DNA of 64,000 nucleotides from Closterium sp. NIES-65 (GCA_948144175.1 CANXME010002667.1:97804-161803); one strand, 5' to 3'; shown: positions 39,201 through 51,564, counted from the stretch's first letter. Numbers and translations: made by a program. The notes: generated by a model not told the origin, from the letters alone.

Positions 39201-40100
39201 TCTTTTCCTCCTGGCACCCAGTGGAGCCTCCGGCGGCCAGTCTACGGTCTCTGCCACGCACCGCGTGAGTGGCACAACACACTGAGGACTACGCTTGCGG
39301 CTCTTGGGTTTGCTCCTTCTACTGCCGACCTGTCGCTGTTTCTGCTCACCGACACCTCTCTGCCGCCATTCTACATCCTCGTGTACGTCGAAGACTTGGT
39401 CTTTGCCACAGCTGACACTGCTGGACTCGCCTACGTGAAGTCCGAGCTGCAGAAGAGACACACGTGCACAGACCTGGGTGAACTGCGCAGCTACCTTGGC
39501 TTGCAGATCACCGGGGACAGAGCACGCCGCACCATTACCCTGACTCAGTCACACATGGTGCAGCAGGTCCTTCAGCGCTTCAGCTTCACGTACTCCTCGC
39601 CTCAGGCCACTCCTCTGCCTACTCGCCACTCGCTCTCAGCTCTGCCTTCAGATGAGTCCGTAGAGTCGAGTGGCCCGTACCCAGAGCTTGTTGGCTGCCT
39701 CATGTACCTGATGACCTGCACACGACCTGACCTTGCATACCCTCTTAGCATTCTCGCACGCTATGTTGCTCCTGGGAGATAGAGACAGGAGCACACGACC
39801 TGCTCTTGCTTGTCTAGCCTTATATATATTTGTACTCCTGCATGTGAACTGGCCTTGTGGCCTTGTGCTCGGAATGTGTGGTGACTTTGTGATCCACCCT
39901 GAGCTTGCTTTGCTTTGCTTTACTTGACTGGTCTTGTGAAACCTTGTTCTCCCCCACTTTGCCTATGGGGGTGTGTCAGAACATTATAGCTTATGTATTT
40001 GTGTAGGCTTTAGTGGGGTAGTCCATAAGGGGTACAACCCAATTAGGGTTAGTACTTGTACCCAACTCTTTCATAGTTCAATCATTCTCGTTTCTTCTCA
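33243..40100 (+). mobile_element. Ty1/copia element C1 in G3 gag
   Basis: LTRs of 127 bp (33243–33369, 39974–40100) differ at about eight sites (~6%), making this the oldest copia here. The target duplication is AAGAG. The PBS is TGGTATCGAGCAGG, and the polypurine tract TATGGGGGTG precedes the 3' LTR. The 1-kb leader (33370–34409) is built of GC-rich tandem repeats: 24-bp CGCCTCTTCCAGCGGCCCGT copies at 33590–33860 and GAGCCGCCCAGCAGC-type copies at 34040–34330. Confidence 0.95.
34410..39782 (+). pseudogene. C1 gag-pol polyprotein, degenerate
   Basis: Gag starts MATPSVLTFDAEGRAIDFDV and soon shifts frame; a 13-C run (34869–34881) sits where intact relatives read NPPP. A Gly-rich tract follows, then CTYVLRIGDRAGEQCGGAH and a protease LDSGASRSFF. 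The integrase zinc finger is damaged after LLWHHRL. The DDE core (MDMWGP, HSDRGGEF, KNGIAERR) is present. An in-frame TAG at 37455–37457 precedes RT, whose catalytic motif is YVEDL in place of YVDD. RNase H is deleted: the frame stops at RYVAPGR. Confidence 0.9.
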
Positions 40101-40533
40101 AAGAGCACAACAAGCGCAACCCAAGCATCTGGCACTCCGATACAGCCAGTGTGAGGATCTGGGATCGAGCTCAGAAAAGATGATTCAAATTGAACTGAAT
40201 GATCACCTGGGTACAACACGAGGCTATATATAGGCTCGACACAAGGCCCGGTAACCAGGTATTACGCGAAGGTTCCGCGGGTCGCGAAGCGTCCCAAACA
40301 GATCCTTACCGAATTCGGTAGAAGGCAATTCGGTGGCAACCGAAAAGCCAGAATTCGGTGCACGCAACCTAGCTCGGTGCTATAACTATAATAAAATATA
40401 GGAAAGCACCTAGCCTAGGAAATCAAGCAATTCATGCATGCATATAATTATCCTATGCTAGAAATAGCATGATAAAAGTAGAGGCAAGCAAGCATAGCTT
40501 GCATAAGCCGTCGTACTCTCACACGTCCCCCCC

Positions 40534-41869
40534 TCAAAGCTGGGTGGCGTGAGATACACCCTGCTTGACAAGATAGTCCTTGAGAGCACGGCGTGCGTTG
40601 CCCATATCAGCTTCTGCAACCCAACTGTCCTCAGTGGGGTCGTATCCCTTCCAGCGTATCAGGAACTTGAGAGTCTTGCCACCGCGGCGCCGATGAGAGA
40701 GAACGCGCTCGATCTCGTACTCGGGTTCATTCTGTATGAGAACAGGTGGTGGTGGCGGTAGTTGCCGTCCTTGGAACTGTTGGTTGGGGTCCTTGTAGGG
40801 CTTCAGTAGCTGGACATGGAAAGCATTGTGAAGCTTCCATGTATCTGGTAAGCGCAAGCGGAATGTAACTGGTGTCACCTGTGCCTCAACGAGAAAAGGA
40901 CCACAGAAGCGAGGCCGGAGTTTGGATGGGAGGTGAGACAGGTTCAAGTTGCGCGTGTCAAGAAGCACCTGATCTCCGACTGCTACTGAGTGATCACGTC
41001 GCTGACGATCGGCATACTGCTTCTGGGAGTTCTGCATCGTGGTGAGACGTCGCTGAGTCTTCTCCCGTAGCTGCTGCATGGTGGTGACAAAGTCATGTGC
41101 GGCTTGGACGTGTGCCGGTGTAGTTGGCTGCTGTGGTGTGAGTGGTTCCCGTCCGTAACACAGGAAGAAAGGAGTTTTCCCTGTGGCCGCATGTGATGCG
41201 TTGTTGTAAGCGAACTCTAGGGTTGGTAACTGTGTGTCCCAGTGGCTGACGTCGTCCTTGCAAGCTGTGCGCAGTAACTGTTCAACCACTTGATTGAGTC
41301 GCTCTGTCTGTCCGTCAGTCTGGGGGTGGTATGCTGAAGACATTGTAAGCTTTGTCCCCAACAGTCCCATGAGCTCCTTCCAGAACTTACTCGTGAATTT
41401 GGGGTCTTTGTCTGAGATGAGTGTAGGGGATGCCGTGGATGGTGATGATGCGGTCGAAGAAGAGTCGACCAGTTGCTTCAGCTGTAGCTGTGGCGTTGGT
41501 CGGTATGAAGTGACCCATTTTGGAGAACTTATCGATCACCACGAGGATGGAATCATGTCCCCGTGAGGTCGAAGGAAGCCCTGTGGTGAAGTCGAGGCTA
41601 ACGACCTGCCATGGCTGCTCCGGTACGGGTAGAGGCTGAAGTAACCCTGCTTTTTTCTGCTTGCTGCTCTTCATCCGCTGGCACGTGTCGCAAGAGGTGA
41701 CGAACTGCTGCACGTCTGCTGCCATCCCGGGCCAGTAGTAATACTTCGCTATCCCTGCTAACGTCTTGTTGCTCCCGAAATGTCCCGCGTAAGGTACGTC
41801 GTGAAACTCCTCCAATAGGATCTGCCGTAGCGGGGCGTAATTCGGTACCCAAATATTTCCTGAACCCTT
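40534..41869 (-). pseudogene. G4 integrase and chromodomain
   Basis: The integrase zinc finger (HFGSNKTLAGIAKYYYWP…CDTCQRM) and SLDFTTGLPS are followed by a one-base insertion near 41424 that destroys the frame at GIPYT, just before the expected LISDKDPKF. It reopens at MGLLGTKLTMSSAYHPQTDG and runs to a chromodomain (LKFLIRWKGYDPTEDSWVAE). Confidence 0.9.
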
Positions 41870-44800
41870 TGTGAAAATAGGAAAACAGGAATGGATGAAC
41901 TATGAATGAAAGCAGTACAAATATGAAACCCTAACTGGGTTGTACCCCCTATGGGATACCCCACTACAGCCTACACAGCAGTATAAGCTATAGATATGTT
42001 CTGACACACCCCCATAGGCAAAGTGGGGGAGAACAAGGGGTCACAAGACCAGTCAAGCAAGACAAAGCAAAGCTCAGGGTGGATCACAAAGTCACCACAC
42101 AGTCCGAGCACAAGAGCAAGGCCAAAGGCCAGTTCACAAGCAAGAGTACAGACATATATATAAAGCTAGACAAGCAAGAGCAGGTATATATATATGTCAC
42201 AGTACAAGTGAAGTCAAGAGGAGAGCAAGTGAGGCAAGACAGGCACAAGACCCAGCTGGGTGCAGAAGCGCTGATGGTCACAAGGCGCAAGTGCCTTGGT
42301 GAACACATCAGCAGTGTTGGCCTCAGAGGCCACGTACGCAAGTCGCAACTGACCACGCTGCTGCAGCTCACGAGCAAGGAAGTAGCGGAGAGCAATGTGC
42401 TTCGTTCTGTGCTCCAAGCGCTGCTCTCGACACAAGGCCAGCATAGCCTTGTTGTCTACGTACAGCACTGGAGGAGAACGAGGCGGCTCTCCAAGGTCAG
42501 TCAGCAGGTAGGTGAGCCAGCGAAGCTCCTGTGCAGCCATGGCCCCGGCGTAGATCTCAGCCTCACAACTGGAGCCGAGAACCGAAGACGAGCGAGTAGA
42601 CCGCCACGAGACAGAGCCGGAACCAAGGCTGAAGGTGTAACCCTGTGACGACCGCTGCGTAGCCTGGTCGTCAGCCCAAGAAGCGTCCGCGTGGCCGGTA
42701 AGGACCACTGGACTCCGCCCTCCAAGCACTAGCCCCATGCCTGACGTACTGCACAGGTAGCGCAATACCCTCTTCGCTGCAGCCATGTGCTCCGGTCTGT
42801 GTCTCCCAGGAGCAACATAGCGTGCAAGAATGCTCAGAGGGTATGCAAGGTCAGGTCGTGTGTAGGTCATCAGGTACATGAGGCAGCCAACAAGCTCCGC
42901 ATACGGACCACTCGACTCTACGGACTCATCCGAAGGCAGAGCTGAGAGTGAGTGGCGAGTAGGCAGAGGAGTGGCCTGAGGCGAGGAGTACGTGAAGCCG
43001 AAGCGCTGAAGGACCTGCTGCACCATGTGTGACTGAGTCAAGGTAATGGTGCGGCGTGCTCTGTCCCGAGTGATCTGCAAGCCAAGGTAGCTCCGCAGTT
43101 CACCCAGGTCTGTGCACGTGTGTCTCTTCAACAGCTCGGACTTCACGTAGGCGAGTCCAGCAGTGTCCGCTGTGGCAAAGACCAGGTCGTCGACGTACAC
43201 GAGGATGTAGAACGGCGGCATGGAAGTGTCGGTGCGAAGAAACAGCGACGGGTCAGCAGTAGAAGGAGCAAACCCAAGAGCCGCAAGCGTAGTCCTCAGT
43301 GTGTCGTGCCACTCACGCGGTGCCTGGCGGAGACCGTAGACTGGCCGTCGGAGGCTCCACTGGGTGCCAGGAGGGAAAGTCCCAGTGAAGCCAGGTGGAC
43401 GGCGAAGCCAGATCTCCTCGTGCAGGCTACCCTGCAAGAACGCAGTGCTGAAGTCGAGAGAGTGAAGCTCGTAGTCGCGCTGAGCGGCTATGTGCAGCAG
43501 CACCCGAAGAGTAGTCATCTTCGGGGTGGGAGAGAAGGTCTGAAAGTAGTCAACTCCCTGCCGCTGACTGAAGCCACGAGCAACGTACCGTGCCTTGAAG
43601 ACAGGTGGAGAGCCCGGCGGCCGCTTCACCCTGAAGATCCACATGCCACTGACGATGTTCGCCCCAGGAGGGGGAACCGCGTCAACGTAGGTGCCTGTGG
43701 ACTTCCAGGAAGCCATCTCTGCATCCATAGCTGCCTGCCACTGAGAGGAGTAGGGACCCTCTACGGCCTCCGCGTAAGAACGCGGAGTCGGGATGTCTAG
43801 TGCATCCGGGTCTCCCTCAGGGGCAAGCAGTACAGACGCGAGATGAGGTGAAGCAGCCGCTAGACACTGTAACTCCTCCTGCCTGTCCTCTAGGACGTCC
43901 GTGCCAAGAGCACACTCACCCCCGACGGACGGAGGACAGACAGACGCAGACTCAGCAACAAGACTAGCAGCGTAGTCGAGACGACAGCGAGCAGCAAAGT
44001 CGACGAGCTCAGCGACTAGAGCAGACGCAGCAGTGGACTCAAAAGAGGGGTCAGTGACGACAGTAGCAAGCAGACGCGTGACAGTGGGACTGGCAGCACG
44101 AAGAGTGTCCGACTCAGGGTCCGCAAGCGCAGGAAGAGAGGACTCAGGAGGAGAAGGCAAAGGGGCACGCAGAGGAGCAGTGGACGGACGTAAAGACATC
44201 CGGTGCGTGCCAGGGACAGGAGGAGGACGCTGACGCGAACTGCGACCACCAGCGCGAGCAGCACGAACAGGCGACGCGGGACGAGACGCAGGCTCACGAC
44301 GCTCAGCAAGACCTCCAGTAGGACCAGTGTAAGGAGAGGGAGCAGGCAGTGGAGAGGAAGGCTCCAGTAGGGGCTGCGACTGGACCGGCGGTGGACCCTC
44401 TACTGGAGGAGAAAGACCAAGAACCTGCTGAAGGAGCGGAACGAAGTACGGCCGAGGCCGCGCGGCAGCTCCAGACTCAGCAGGGAAAGCACCAGCACCC
44501 TCAGCGACAGCACCAGCGCCACCCACACCTCCAGCGGCAGGACCAACAGCAGCAGGCTCAGCACGAACGCCCTCAGCAGCTCTATCTCCAGGAGGACCTG
44601 CAGGGCCAGCAGCTCCGGGACCGGCTGCACCCGCACCCTCGACGGTCGAAGAAGCTCCAGCTCCAGCTCCAGCAGCACCACCAGACTCAGCAGCACGCCT
44701 CCAGCGGCGAGCGAACCACTCGCGCAGCTCCTGTGGAGAGAGGGGCTCCCGGCGAGACGCAGCAGCAGGAGAAACCCCAGGCTCAGCAGCTCCAGACGCA

Positions 44801-47800
44801 GCACCCCCAGGCTCATCAGCTCCCAGCTCAGCACCCCCAGGCTCAGCATCTCCCGACCCTGCACCCCCAGACCCAGCACCTCCAGGCACAGCACCCCCCG
44901 GCTCAGCACCCCCAGGCTCCGCACCCTCCGCAGTAGCACCCTCAGGCCCAGCACCCCCAGCAGTAGCACCCCCAGGCTCAGCACCCCCGCGCACAGCACC
45001 CCCAGAGTCAGCACCCCCAGGCTCAGCACCCGCAGCAGCACCAGAGTCACCAGTAACCTCGACCGGGTCAACGGCGTCTACCTGGGACACACCTGAGGGG
45101 GCAGGAACCTGAGGGGGGAGGGGGTCTACCGGGGGGGGAACCGGCACAAGGAAGTCCGGGGGAGGGGGGAGGGAAGGAGTGCGGTAGGGGAAGAGACGGT
45201 AGAAGGGGACTGACTCGTCGAACGTGACGTCCTGGGAGGACAGAACACGACGAGAGGAGGGGTGGTAAAACTGCCACCCTGGGGCGTCAATGGGGAAGCC
45301 AAGGAAGACACAGGGAGCAGCACGAGGGGACAGCTTGTCCGCAGACAAGTCGCGGACAAACGCCCGAGATCCCCAGACACGGAACACAGACGCATCGCCA
45401 ACCTTCCCCGTCCACAGCAAGGCTGGGGACATCGCTGGCCGAGAGACCCGGGGGTGAAGGTTGAGCTGATGCGCCGCGTACCTCACCGCAAACGGCCACA
45501 GAAAATGGGGGGCAGCCGCATGCATCATGGACGTACGAGCGACATCCATGACCATGCCAATGCGGCGCTCAGCAATCCCATTTTGCTGTGGTGAGTCCGG
45601 AAGTGTGAAGGTCTGGCGGATCCCCCGTGCACGACAGTAGTCTCGCAGAAGGCGAGAAGAGAACTCTCCGCCTCTGTCAGAGTGCAGACGCAGAACAGGA
45701 AAGTCCGAGCCGAAGCTCTTCCAGAGCTGGAGACGAGCCTCGCGGATCCAGTCGATCAGCACCTCAGTGACCGCACCCTTGCTGCGCAAGGGGAGGACTG
45801 TGGTGTAACGCGAGTAGTCGTCAACCACCAACAGGAAGTAGCGCTCGTAACCCTGCCCACGGACGGGGGCTGGGCCCCACACATCCATGTGAAGCGTCTG
45901 CAGGGGAGCCTCTGTCGGGGGGAAGTGGGAGGAGTGAGGAGTAGCCCGGAGGCGACCCTCGACACAGGGGACACAGGAAGGTCCTGGCCCGGAGGGGAGA
46001 GGAGGGAGAGACTGGGGAAGACCAGAGACAAGGACACGGGAAGCCATGCTCCGAAGACGGGGCAAGGAGGGGTGGCCAAGACGGTGGTGCCACAGGAGAG
46101 TCTCGTGAGACAGGAGGCGACAAGAACACGGGGCAGACTCAGGACCTGACCGGGACGCAGCAGCAAGTACCTGACCCGACGCAGCCACCTGACCAGACGC
46201 AGGGACAGGAGGAGACTCAGCGATCAGGGTGTAGAGACTCGACCCCGGCCGACGTGAGAACGTGGCCAGGTGTCGGCCTGTGCGAGCCTCCGTGCAGTGG
46301 GTCACCCTCTGACGCGCAGGAGTGAACTGGTGAACACCCCCATCCTGCAGGTCCGCTCCACTCACCAAGTTCGTAGAGAACGAGGGAAGGTACAGACCCG
46401 ACAGGGTGCCCGAAGGGGCAGCCGGACACGAGAGGACAGTGGAGAAGTGAGACAGGACAGGACCCCCAGAGGGGTCAGCAAGGGAGACCGCAACCGGCCT
46501 GGCGAGCGGCGAAAGGGTAGTGCGGTCTCGAAAGAAGGAGCGAGAAGCTCCGGAGTCAAGTGTGAAAGTGAGGGAGGACGAGGACGACTCAGTACCTGAG
46601 AGCGCAGTCTCACCAGTACCTGAGAGCGCAGACGCACTGGCACCTAGAGCAGCAGCCTCACAAGCACCTAGCGCAGCAGTACCAATGCCCGGGTCGGGCT
46701 GAAAACACCGGTAACCCTCATTCTCCTCACTATAATCCACAACATACATAGCAGTAAGGATAGGATCAAAATCAAGATCAAAGATTGCTACACCAGCCCT
46801 GAGAAGCTCATCCCAGCGAGGGATCTCACTAGCCCCAGGGAACTGCTGACGCCAAGCGTCCGTCAGGCGGCCAAAGCAGCGCTGGGTGGCGTGGGCACCC
46901 CCACACTGCTCACCCGCGCGGTCGCCGGAACGAAGAACGTAGGTGCAGGGACCAGTACCCCCACCCCTCTGACGCTCAGCGTACCACTCACGAAGCTGCT
47001 GAGGCGAAGGGATGTCCCGCGAGCGCTGCTGCTGCTGCCGGTGCGAGCGCTGGCCACCACCACCGCCGCTACGCTGCTGGGTACCACCCCGACCAGCTCC
47101 ACCTCCTCCACCACTACTGCCTCCTCCGCTGCCGCCTCCACTGCCTCCACCTCCGCCGCCTCCACCTCCGCCGCTGCCTCCACCACCACCGCTGGCACCA
47201 CCACCACCGTCTCCGCCGCTGCTGCCGCCACCACCACCACCACCCCCGCCACTAGCCCCGCCGCCACCCCCACTCCCTCCGCCGCCACCGCCGCCACCGC
47301 CACCGCCCCCTCCAGCTCCACCCGCGCCCTTGCCCCCTTTGCCCTTGCTGGAGCGACGTCTCCCACTAGGGGCAGACGCCGCGCCGACCGACTCAAGACC
47401 AAGCAGGTCGGCAGCAGCAGCAGAGGCAACAGAGGGCAGCAAGGGGGAAGGAGAGCACCCCTCAAAGATGGGGGTGCGAGGGTCACCACGAGAAGCACCT
47501 ACAGCGACTATGCTCTTCTCCGCTGCAAGGAGGGCCTTCTCGAGGAGGTCGACGGTGAGAGTGGTGGGACAGACTGCGAGAAAGTGGTCCCTGACGACGC
47601 GAAGGGAGTCAGGGAGGCGTGCGACTACGTAGTAGAGAGCGATGTACATGGGGGGGGGGGTTCTTAGCGCAGAACTCAGCAGGAAGGGCGGCGCGATAGC
47701 GAGTGTCACTAGTGCGGAGGTGCGTAATGAGGTCAGCGACAGTGGGAAAGGCAGAGAGGTCAGGAAAGAGGTAGGGAAGCATGAGACGGCTCAGTGCAGC

Positions 47801-49369
47801 AGTGGCAGGGGAGGAGTAGCGCGCAACTACAGCGTCGTACAAGGTCTGAGCACTCTTGTACTGACTAAAGTGCGCACGCTCAGAGGTAGGGAGGTGGCGA
47901 CGCACAGCAAGACGTGCAGCAGCATCGCGGGTGGCCCACTTAGAGCGGACAGCGGGATCAGCATCAGCAGCAGGGGCAGGAGAGGCGCCAGAGGTGAGGT
48001 CAAAGAGAGAAAGGTCGTCAGCCCTGTCGCACTGTAAGAACAGCTGCAGGTCGTCTAACCAGACCTCAAAATCAATGGCGCGACCCTCAGCGTCAAAAGC
48101 TAGGACACTAGGGGTAGCCATGGTGACGACAGCGACGCAGTGCAAGCAGTAGGGAAAGAGCTCGCAGTGTCAGTGGGACAGTGCTCACCAGGCAGGGCAG
48201 GTCGTGCAGTCAGCAGAAAGGCGGCTCAGCGACCGGGCGGCTCGGGTGCACAGCGGCTCGGCTCCCGGGCGGCTCGGCGGCTGGGCGGCTCGGGCGCAGG
48301 GCGGCTCGGCTCCCGGGCGGCTCGGCGGCTGGGCAGCTCGGGTGCAGGGCGGCTCGGCTCCCGGGCGGCTCGGCGGCTGGGCGGCTCGGGTGCAGGGCGG
48401 CTCGGTTCCCGGGCGGCTCGGCGGCAGGGCGGCTCGGGTCCCGGGCGGCTCGGCGGCTGGGGCGGTTCGGCCGGGAGATGCAGCGTCGGGCCGGCAGGTG
48501 CAGCGTCGTGCCGGCAGGTGCAGCGGCGGGCCGGCAGGTGCAAGTGGTGGGCCGTAAGAGGCGGCGGGCCGATGGGTGCAGCGGCGGGCCGGTAGGTGCA
48601 GCGGCGGGCCGGCAGGAGCAGCGGCGGGCCGGCAGGGTGCAGCGGCGGGCCGGCAGGGTGCAGCGGCGGGCCGGCAGGGTGCAGCGGCGGGCCGGCAGGG
48701 TGCAGCGGCGGGCCGGCAGGGTGCAGCGACGGGCCGGCAGGGTGCAGCGGTGGGGCCGTCGGCAGCAGAGGCGGGGCCGCGTCAGAGGAGGCGGCGTGGC
48801 CGCGTCAGGGGAGGCGGCGGGGCCGCTTCAATGGAGGCGGCGGGGCCTCGTCAGGGGAGGCGGCGGAGCCGCGTCAGGGGAGGCGGCGGGGCCGCGTCAA
48901 GGGAGGCGGCGGGGCCGCGTCAAGGGAGGCGGCAGGGCCGCGTCAGGGGAGGCGGCGGGGCCGCGTCGTGGGAGGCGGCGAGGCCGCGTCAAGGGAGGCG
49001 GCGGGGCCGCGTCAAGGGAGGCGGCGGGGCCGCGTTAAAAGAGGCGGCAGGGCCGCGTCAAGGGAGGCGGCTGGGCCGCGTCAGGGGAGGCGGCAAAGCC
49101 GCGTCAGAGGAGGCGGCGGGGCCGCGAGTGAAAAGGCGACCCGAGGGGTCGCTAAAAAAAAAAAGGGCGCGCCTCGGGGCGCGCGTCGGTGGGCCCAGAC
49201 AACGGTCCTAAGGTAGGACCTGCTCTATACCATGTGAAAATAGGAAAACAGGAATGGATGAACTATGAATGAAAGCAGTACAAATATGAAACCCTAACTG
49301 GGTTGTACCCCCTATGGGATACCCCACTACAGCCTACACAGCAGTATAAGCTATAGATATGTTCTGACA
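41870..49369 (-). mobile_element. Ty1/copia element C2, youngest, in G4 pol
   Basis: The 137-bp LTRs (41870–42006, 49233–49369) are identical by direct reading. The target duplication is CCCTT. The PBS is TGGTATAGAGCAGG and the polypurine tract CTATGGGGGTG. The leader (48122–49232) is GC-rich tandem repeats, including GGCGGGCCGGCAGGGTGCAG at 48600–48760 and a 24-bp GGCCGCGTCAGGGGAGGCGG type at 48770–49140. Confidence 0.96.
42214..48121 (-). CDS. C2 Gag-Pol polyprotein, intact except one frameshift
   Basis: Starts MATPSVLAFDAEGRAIDFEV at 48121. A run of ten G (47650–47659; C on the coding strand) where nine would read NPPPMY puts Gag and the rest one base out of phase; otherwise about 1,968 codons are open. 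Order: Gag; a ~100-residue Gly tract; a Cys/His segment (CTYVLRSGDRAGEQCGGAH…C); protease (LDSGASRSFF); integrase (LLWHHRLGHPS, CVPC, MDVWGP, HSDRGGEF, QNGIAERR); a (PGGAE)-like 15-bp minisatellite linker; RT (DFSTAFLQG, YVDDLVFAT); RNase H (HADASWADD, SCEAEIYAG, EANTADVFTKAL). With identical LTRs it is the best candidate for recent activity; the frameshift could be a homopolymer sequencing error. Confidence 0.93.
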
Positions 49370-49374
49370 CCCTT

Positions 49375-50199
49375 CCTTACAGCTAAGTCCTTCTTCCACT
49401 GTAATAGCTTCTTACTGAGGTAGGCGATGGGCTGCAAACTGCGTTCGTGATGCTGCATCAGTACTGCTCCGACTGCTTGGTCACTAGCGTCTGCTTCCAC
49501 CACGTAGTCTCTGTCTGGATCCGGTAGGATGAGTACTGGTGCTGTAGTCAGTGCTGTCTGTTTGTTCAGTGCGCGGTAGTCGATGCACATCCGTAAACTA
49601 CCGTCTGGCTTTGGAGTGAAGAGAACCGGTGCGCCGTAGGGAGAGGTGGATGGGCGGATCAGTTGTCTGTCCAGTAGATACTCAATCTGCTTCTTCATGT
49701 CTGTCAGTTCAGTCGGACTCAGTCGGTATGGTGCACGTGAGATGGGTTTCGCACCTGGTTCCTCCACGATCTCGTGCTCGTGGGTGCGCGCTGGAGATAC
49801 GCATGTGGGTAGGTCGTCGGCCATTATATCCTTGTACTGCTCCAAGACCTCCTCCTCTGCTGCTGCTATAACCAGTGCTAAGTAACCCGTGTTACTTTCG
49901 TTCACTGTCCGTTCGAACCGTGCCAGTGTCGTTTCAGGAACGCTCCCTGTATCCGTCAAGCTTCGCAGCTCCACTTGTTTCCCGTTGTTGTAGATGCACG
50001 TTTTCCGGTTGACCCAGTCGATCTTGGGGTTGAACCGCTTAAGGAAATCTTGCCCCAAGATGAAATCTAGTCCCTTGATGTTCGTGATCGCCAACGTCGG
50101 CTTCCACCTCAACGCCCCTATCTGCAGCTGCAGTGTTGACTTTCCGTGGATGGGAAGCTTCGTACCGTCCACCATCGTTGCTGTAAACTGGATTTCTTC
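49375..50199 (-). pseudogene. G4 pol: RT with its catalytic core deleted, fused to RNase H
   Basis: The frame runs through LFTPKPDGSLRMCIDYRALN and KQT, then directly into LTTAPVLILPDPDRDYVVEA and RNase H (DASDQAVGAVLMQ). The segment normally between (motif A, FGLTNAP, YLDD) is missing, an in-frame loss of roughly 200 residues. Copia C2 interrupts the rest at 49369. Confidence 0.88.
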
Positions 50200-51564
50200 T
50201 TAGGATTCTCCAATTTTCTCCAACGTCCCGCGGTCGCACACCGAGTGGGACGCACCACTGTCCACCAGGGTCTGGAGGCGACGCCCGTTGCAGATCACCT
50301 CGAGTATTAGTGGTTGCTGCTGCTCCGAGTATCCGTAGATGGTATCGCTTATAGGATCGTAGGGTACGTCGAATATGTTATCCCTAGGTCCTGCGCTCAA
50401 AGATGCAGCTTCAGTATCAGTTTTCAACTGAGAAAGGTTAGAAGGATTTATCCGAGGCCGATTCGGCTTCTCTTGGGCCTGGAACCTTCCACTAAGCCTT
50501 TGCAGCTGTGTAGGCTTCATCTGTGGGGAACAGGGAGCCTTTAAACAGTGCTGCTGGGAGAGAATATTAACTCCTCGGAACGCTCGACCCGTGTTAGCGC
50601 TCTGGAGTAGGGTCCCCATAATACCCGGTACCGGTTTAATTTCTGACTCTCCCTTAATAAAGGCTTGAAACCCACGAGAAGTAATATTCTTACTTGTTGG
50701 GGTATACGGTTGGAGTTGCCCAGTCGGTGCAGGGTCTTGTTTCGCGGATCCTCCATTAGTCTCGGCGTTTTCCCCTGGTGCCGGCTGGTCGTGGCGTTTT
50801 AAATTTGCGCCACCATATTCTCCTTTTTTCGCCCTCTCCGAAGTTGCCACGTTGTCCGTTTTCTGCTTCGGGGGTGCCGCACTGTTCTTGTCCTTCAGCT
50901 CCGCACACCTTCTCTTCATTTTCCAACACGCCAAGATACGATGTCCTGTAGCGCCGCAAAATTTGCACGTCTCATTATTTGCTAGCCGCTGCTCCACATC
51001 GCCCTTGTCGTTCTCCATCGGGTCGGCAGTCGTGGGTGGTGCCAATCGCCCCATGCCACTAGTTGGCTTGTTGCGTCGTGTTCCGTAGTAGCTACTGTTC
51101 AACGTGTCGAACTGTTCGATTAGTGCTGCCGGAACTTGCGCCCACGTCCCCTCGCCTTGGACTATTCTGTTGTTGATCCACTCTAGAGCTGGGCCTCGTA
51201 ACAGTGTTGCTGCGAGCCGTATGCGCATTGCGTCTTTTGTCGGGGTCGTGCATCTAACGGCTTCGAAGTAAATTTCGAGTTCAGCTACAAATCGACGAAC
51301 GTCGTTCCTTTTTACTGTAGGATCGAACGCCTCCGGTAGCCTCAGCTTCACTGCTTCGAGGTTAACTGTAGCTGCTGCCGTTGTCGCATGTAGAATTGTC
51401 GGTGTTGCCGCTGCTGTTGCTCCTACTGTTGTCGCTGCTGCTGTGGCGGTTGCCGACTGGTTCGCAAGGAGTTTTTCGAGTCGTGGGAGCGCTGCACGTA
51501 TCTGCTTACGCTCAGCACGTAACTCCGCGATTTTCTGTACTGAAATATCTCCTTTTCCCTCCAT
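50200..51564 (-). CDS. G4 Gag-protease
   Basis: 454 residues starting MEGKGDISVQKIAEL. It carries the capsid segment (LAATLLRGPALEWIN), a CCHC knuckle (CKFCGATGHRILAC) and, near the end, a protease active site (LVDSGASHSVCD). An in-frame TAA at 50200 ends it 25 nt before the following pol frame resumes in the same phase, so the stop may be a nonsense change or a readthrough point. Confidence 0.85.
   Translation of the reverse strand: MEGKGDISVQKIAELRAERKQIRAALPRLEKLLANQSATATAAATTVGATAAATPTILHATTAAATVNLEAVKLRLPEAFDPTVKRNDVRRFVAELEIYFEAVRCTTPTKDAMRIRLAATLLRGPALEWINNRIVQGEGTWAQVPAALIEQFDTLNSSYYGTRRNKPTSGMGRLAPPTTADPMENDKGDVEQRLANNETCKFCGATGHRILACWKMKRRCAELKDKNSAAPPKQKTDNVATSERAKKGEYGGANLKRHDQPAPGENAETNGGSAKQDPAPTGQLQPYTPTSKNITSRGFQAFIKGESEIKPVPGIMGTLLQSANTGRAFRGVNILSQQHCLKAPCSPQMKPTQLQRLSGRFQAQEKPNRPRINPSNLSQLKTDTEAASLSAGPRDNIFDVPYDPISDTIYGYSEQQQPLILEVICNGRRLQTLVDSGASHSVCDRGTLEKIGES

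Noticed and set aside
48181-49216. Several 200–285-residue Arg/Gly-rich frames upstream of C2 gag
   Set aside because: They lie in the tandem-repeat leader, vary by repeat phase and have no homologue in the other copia leaders.
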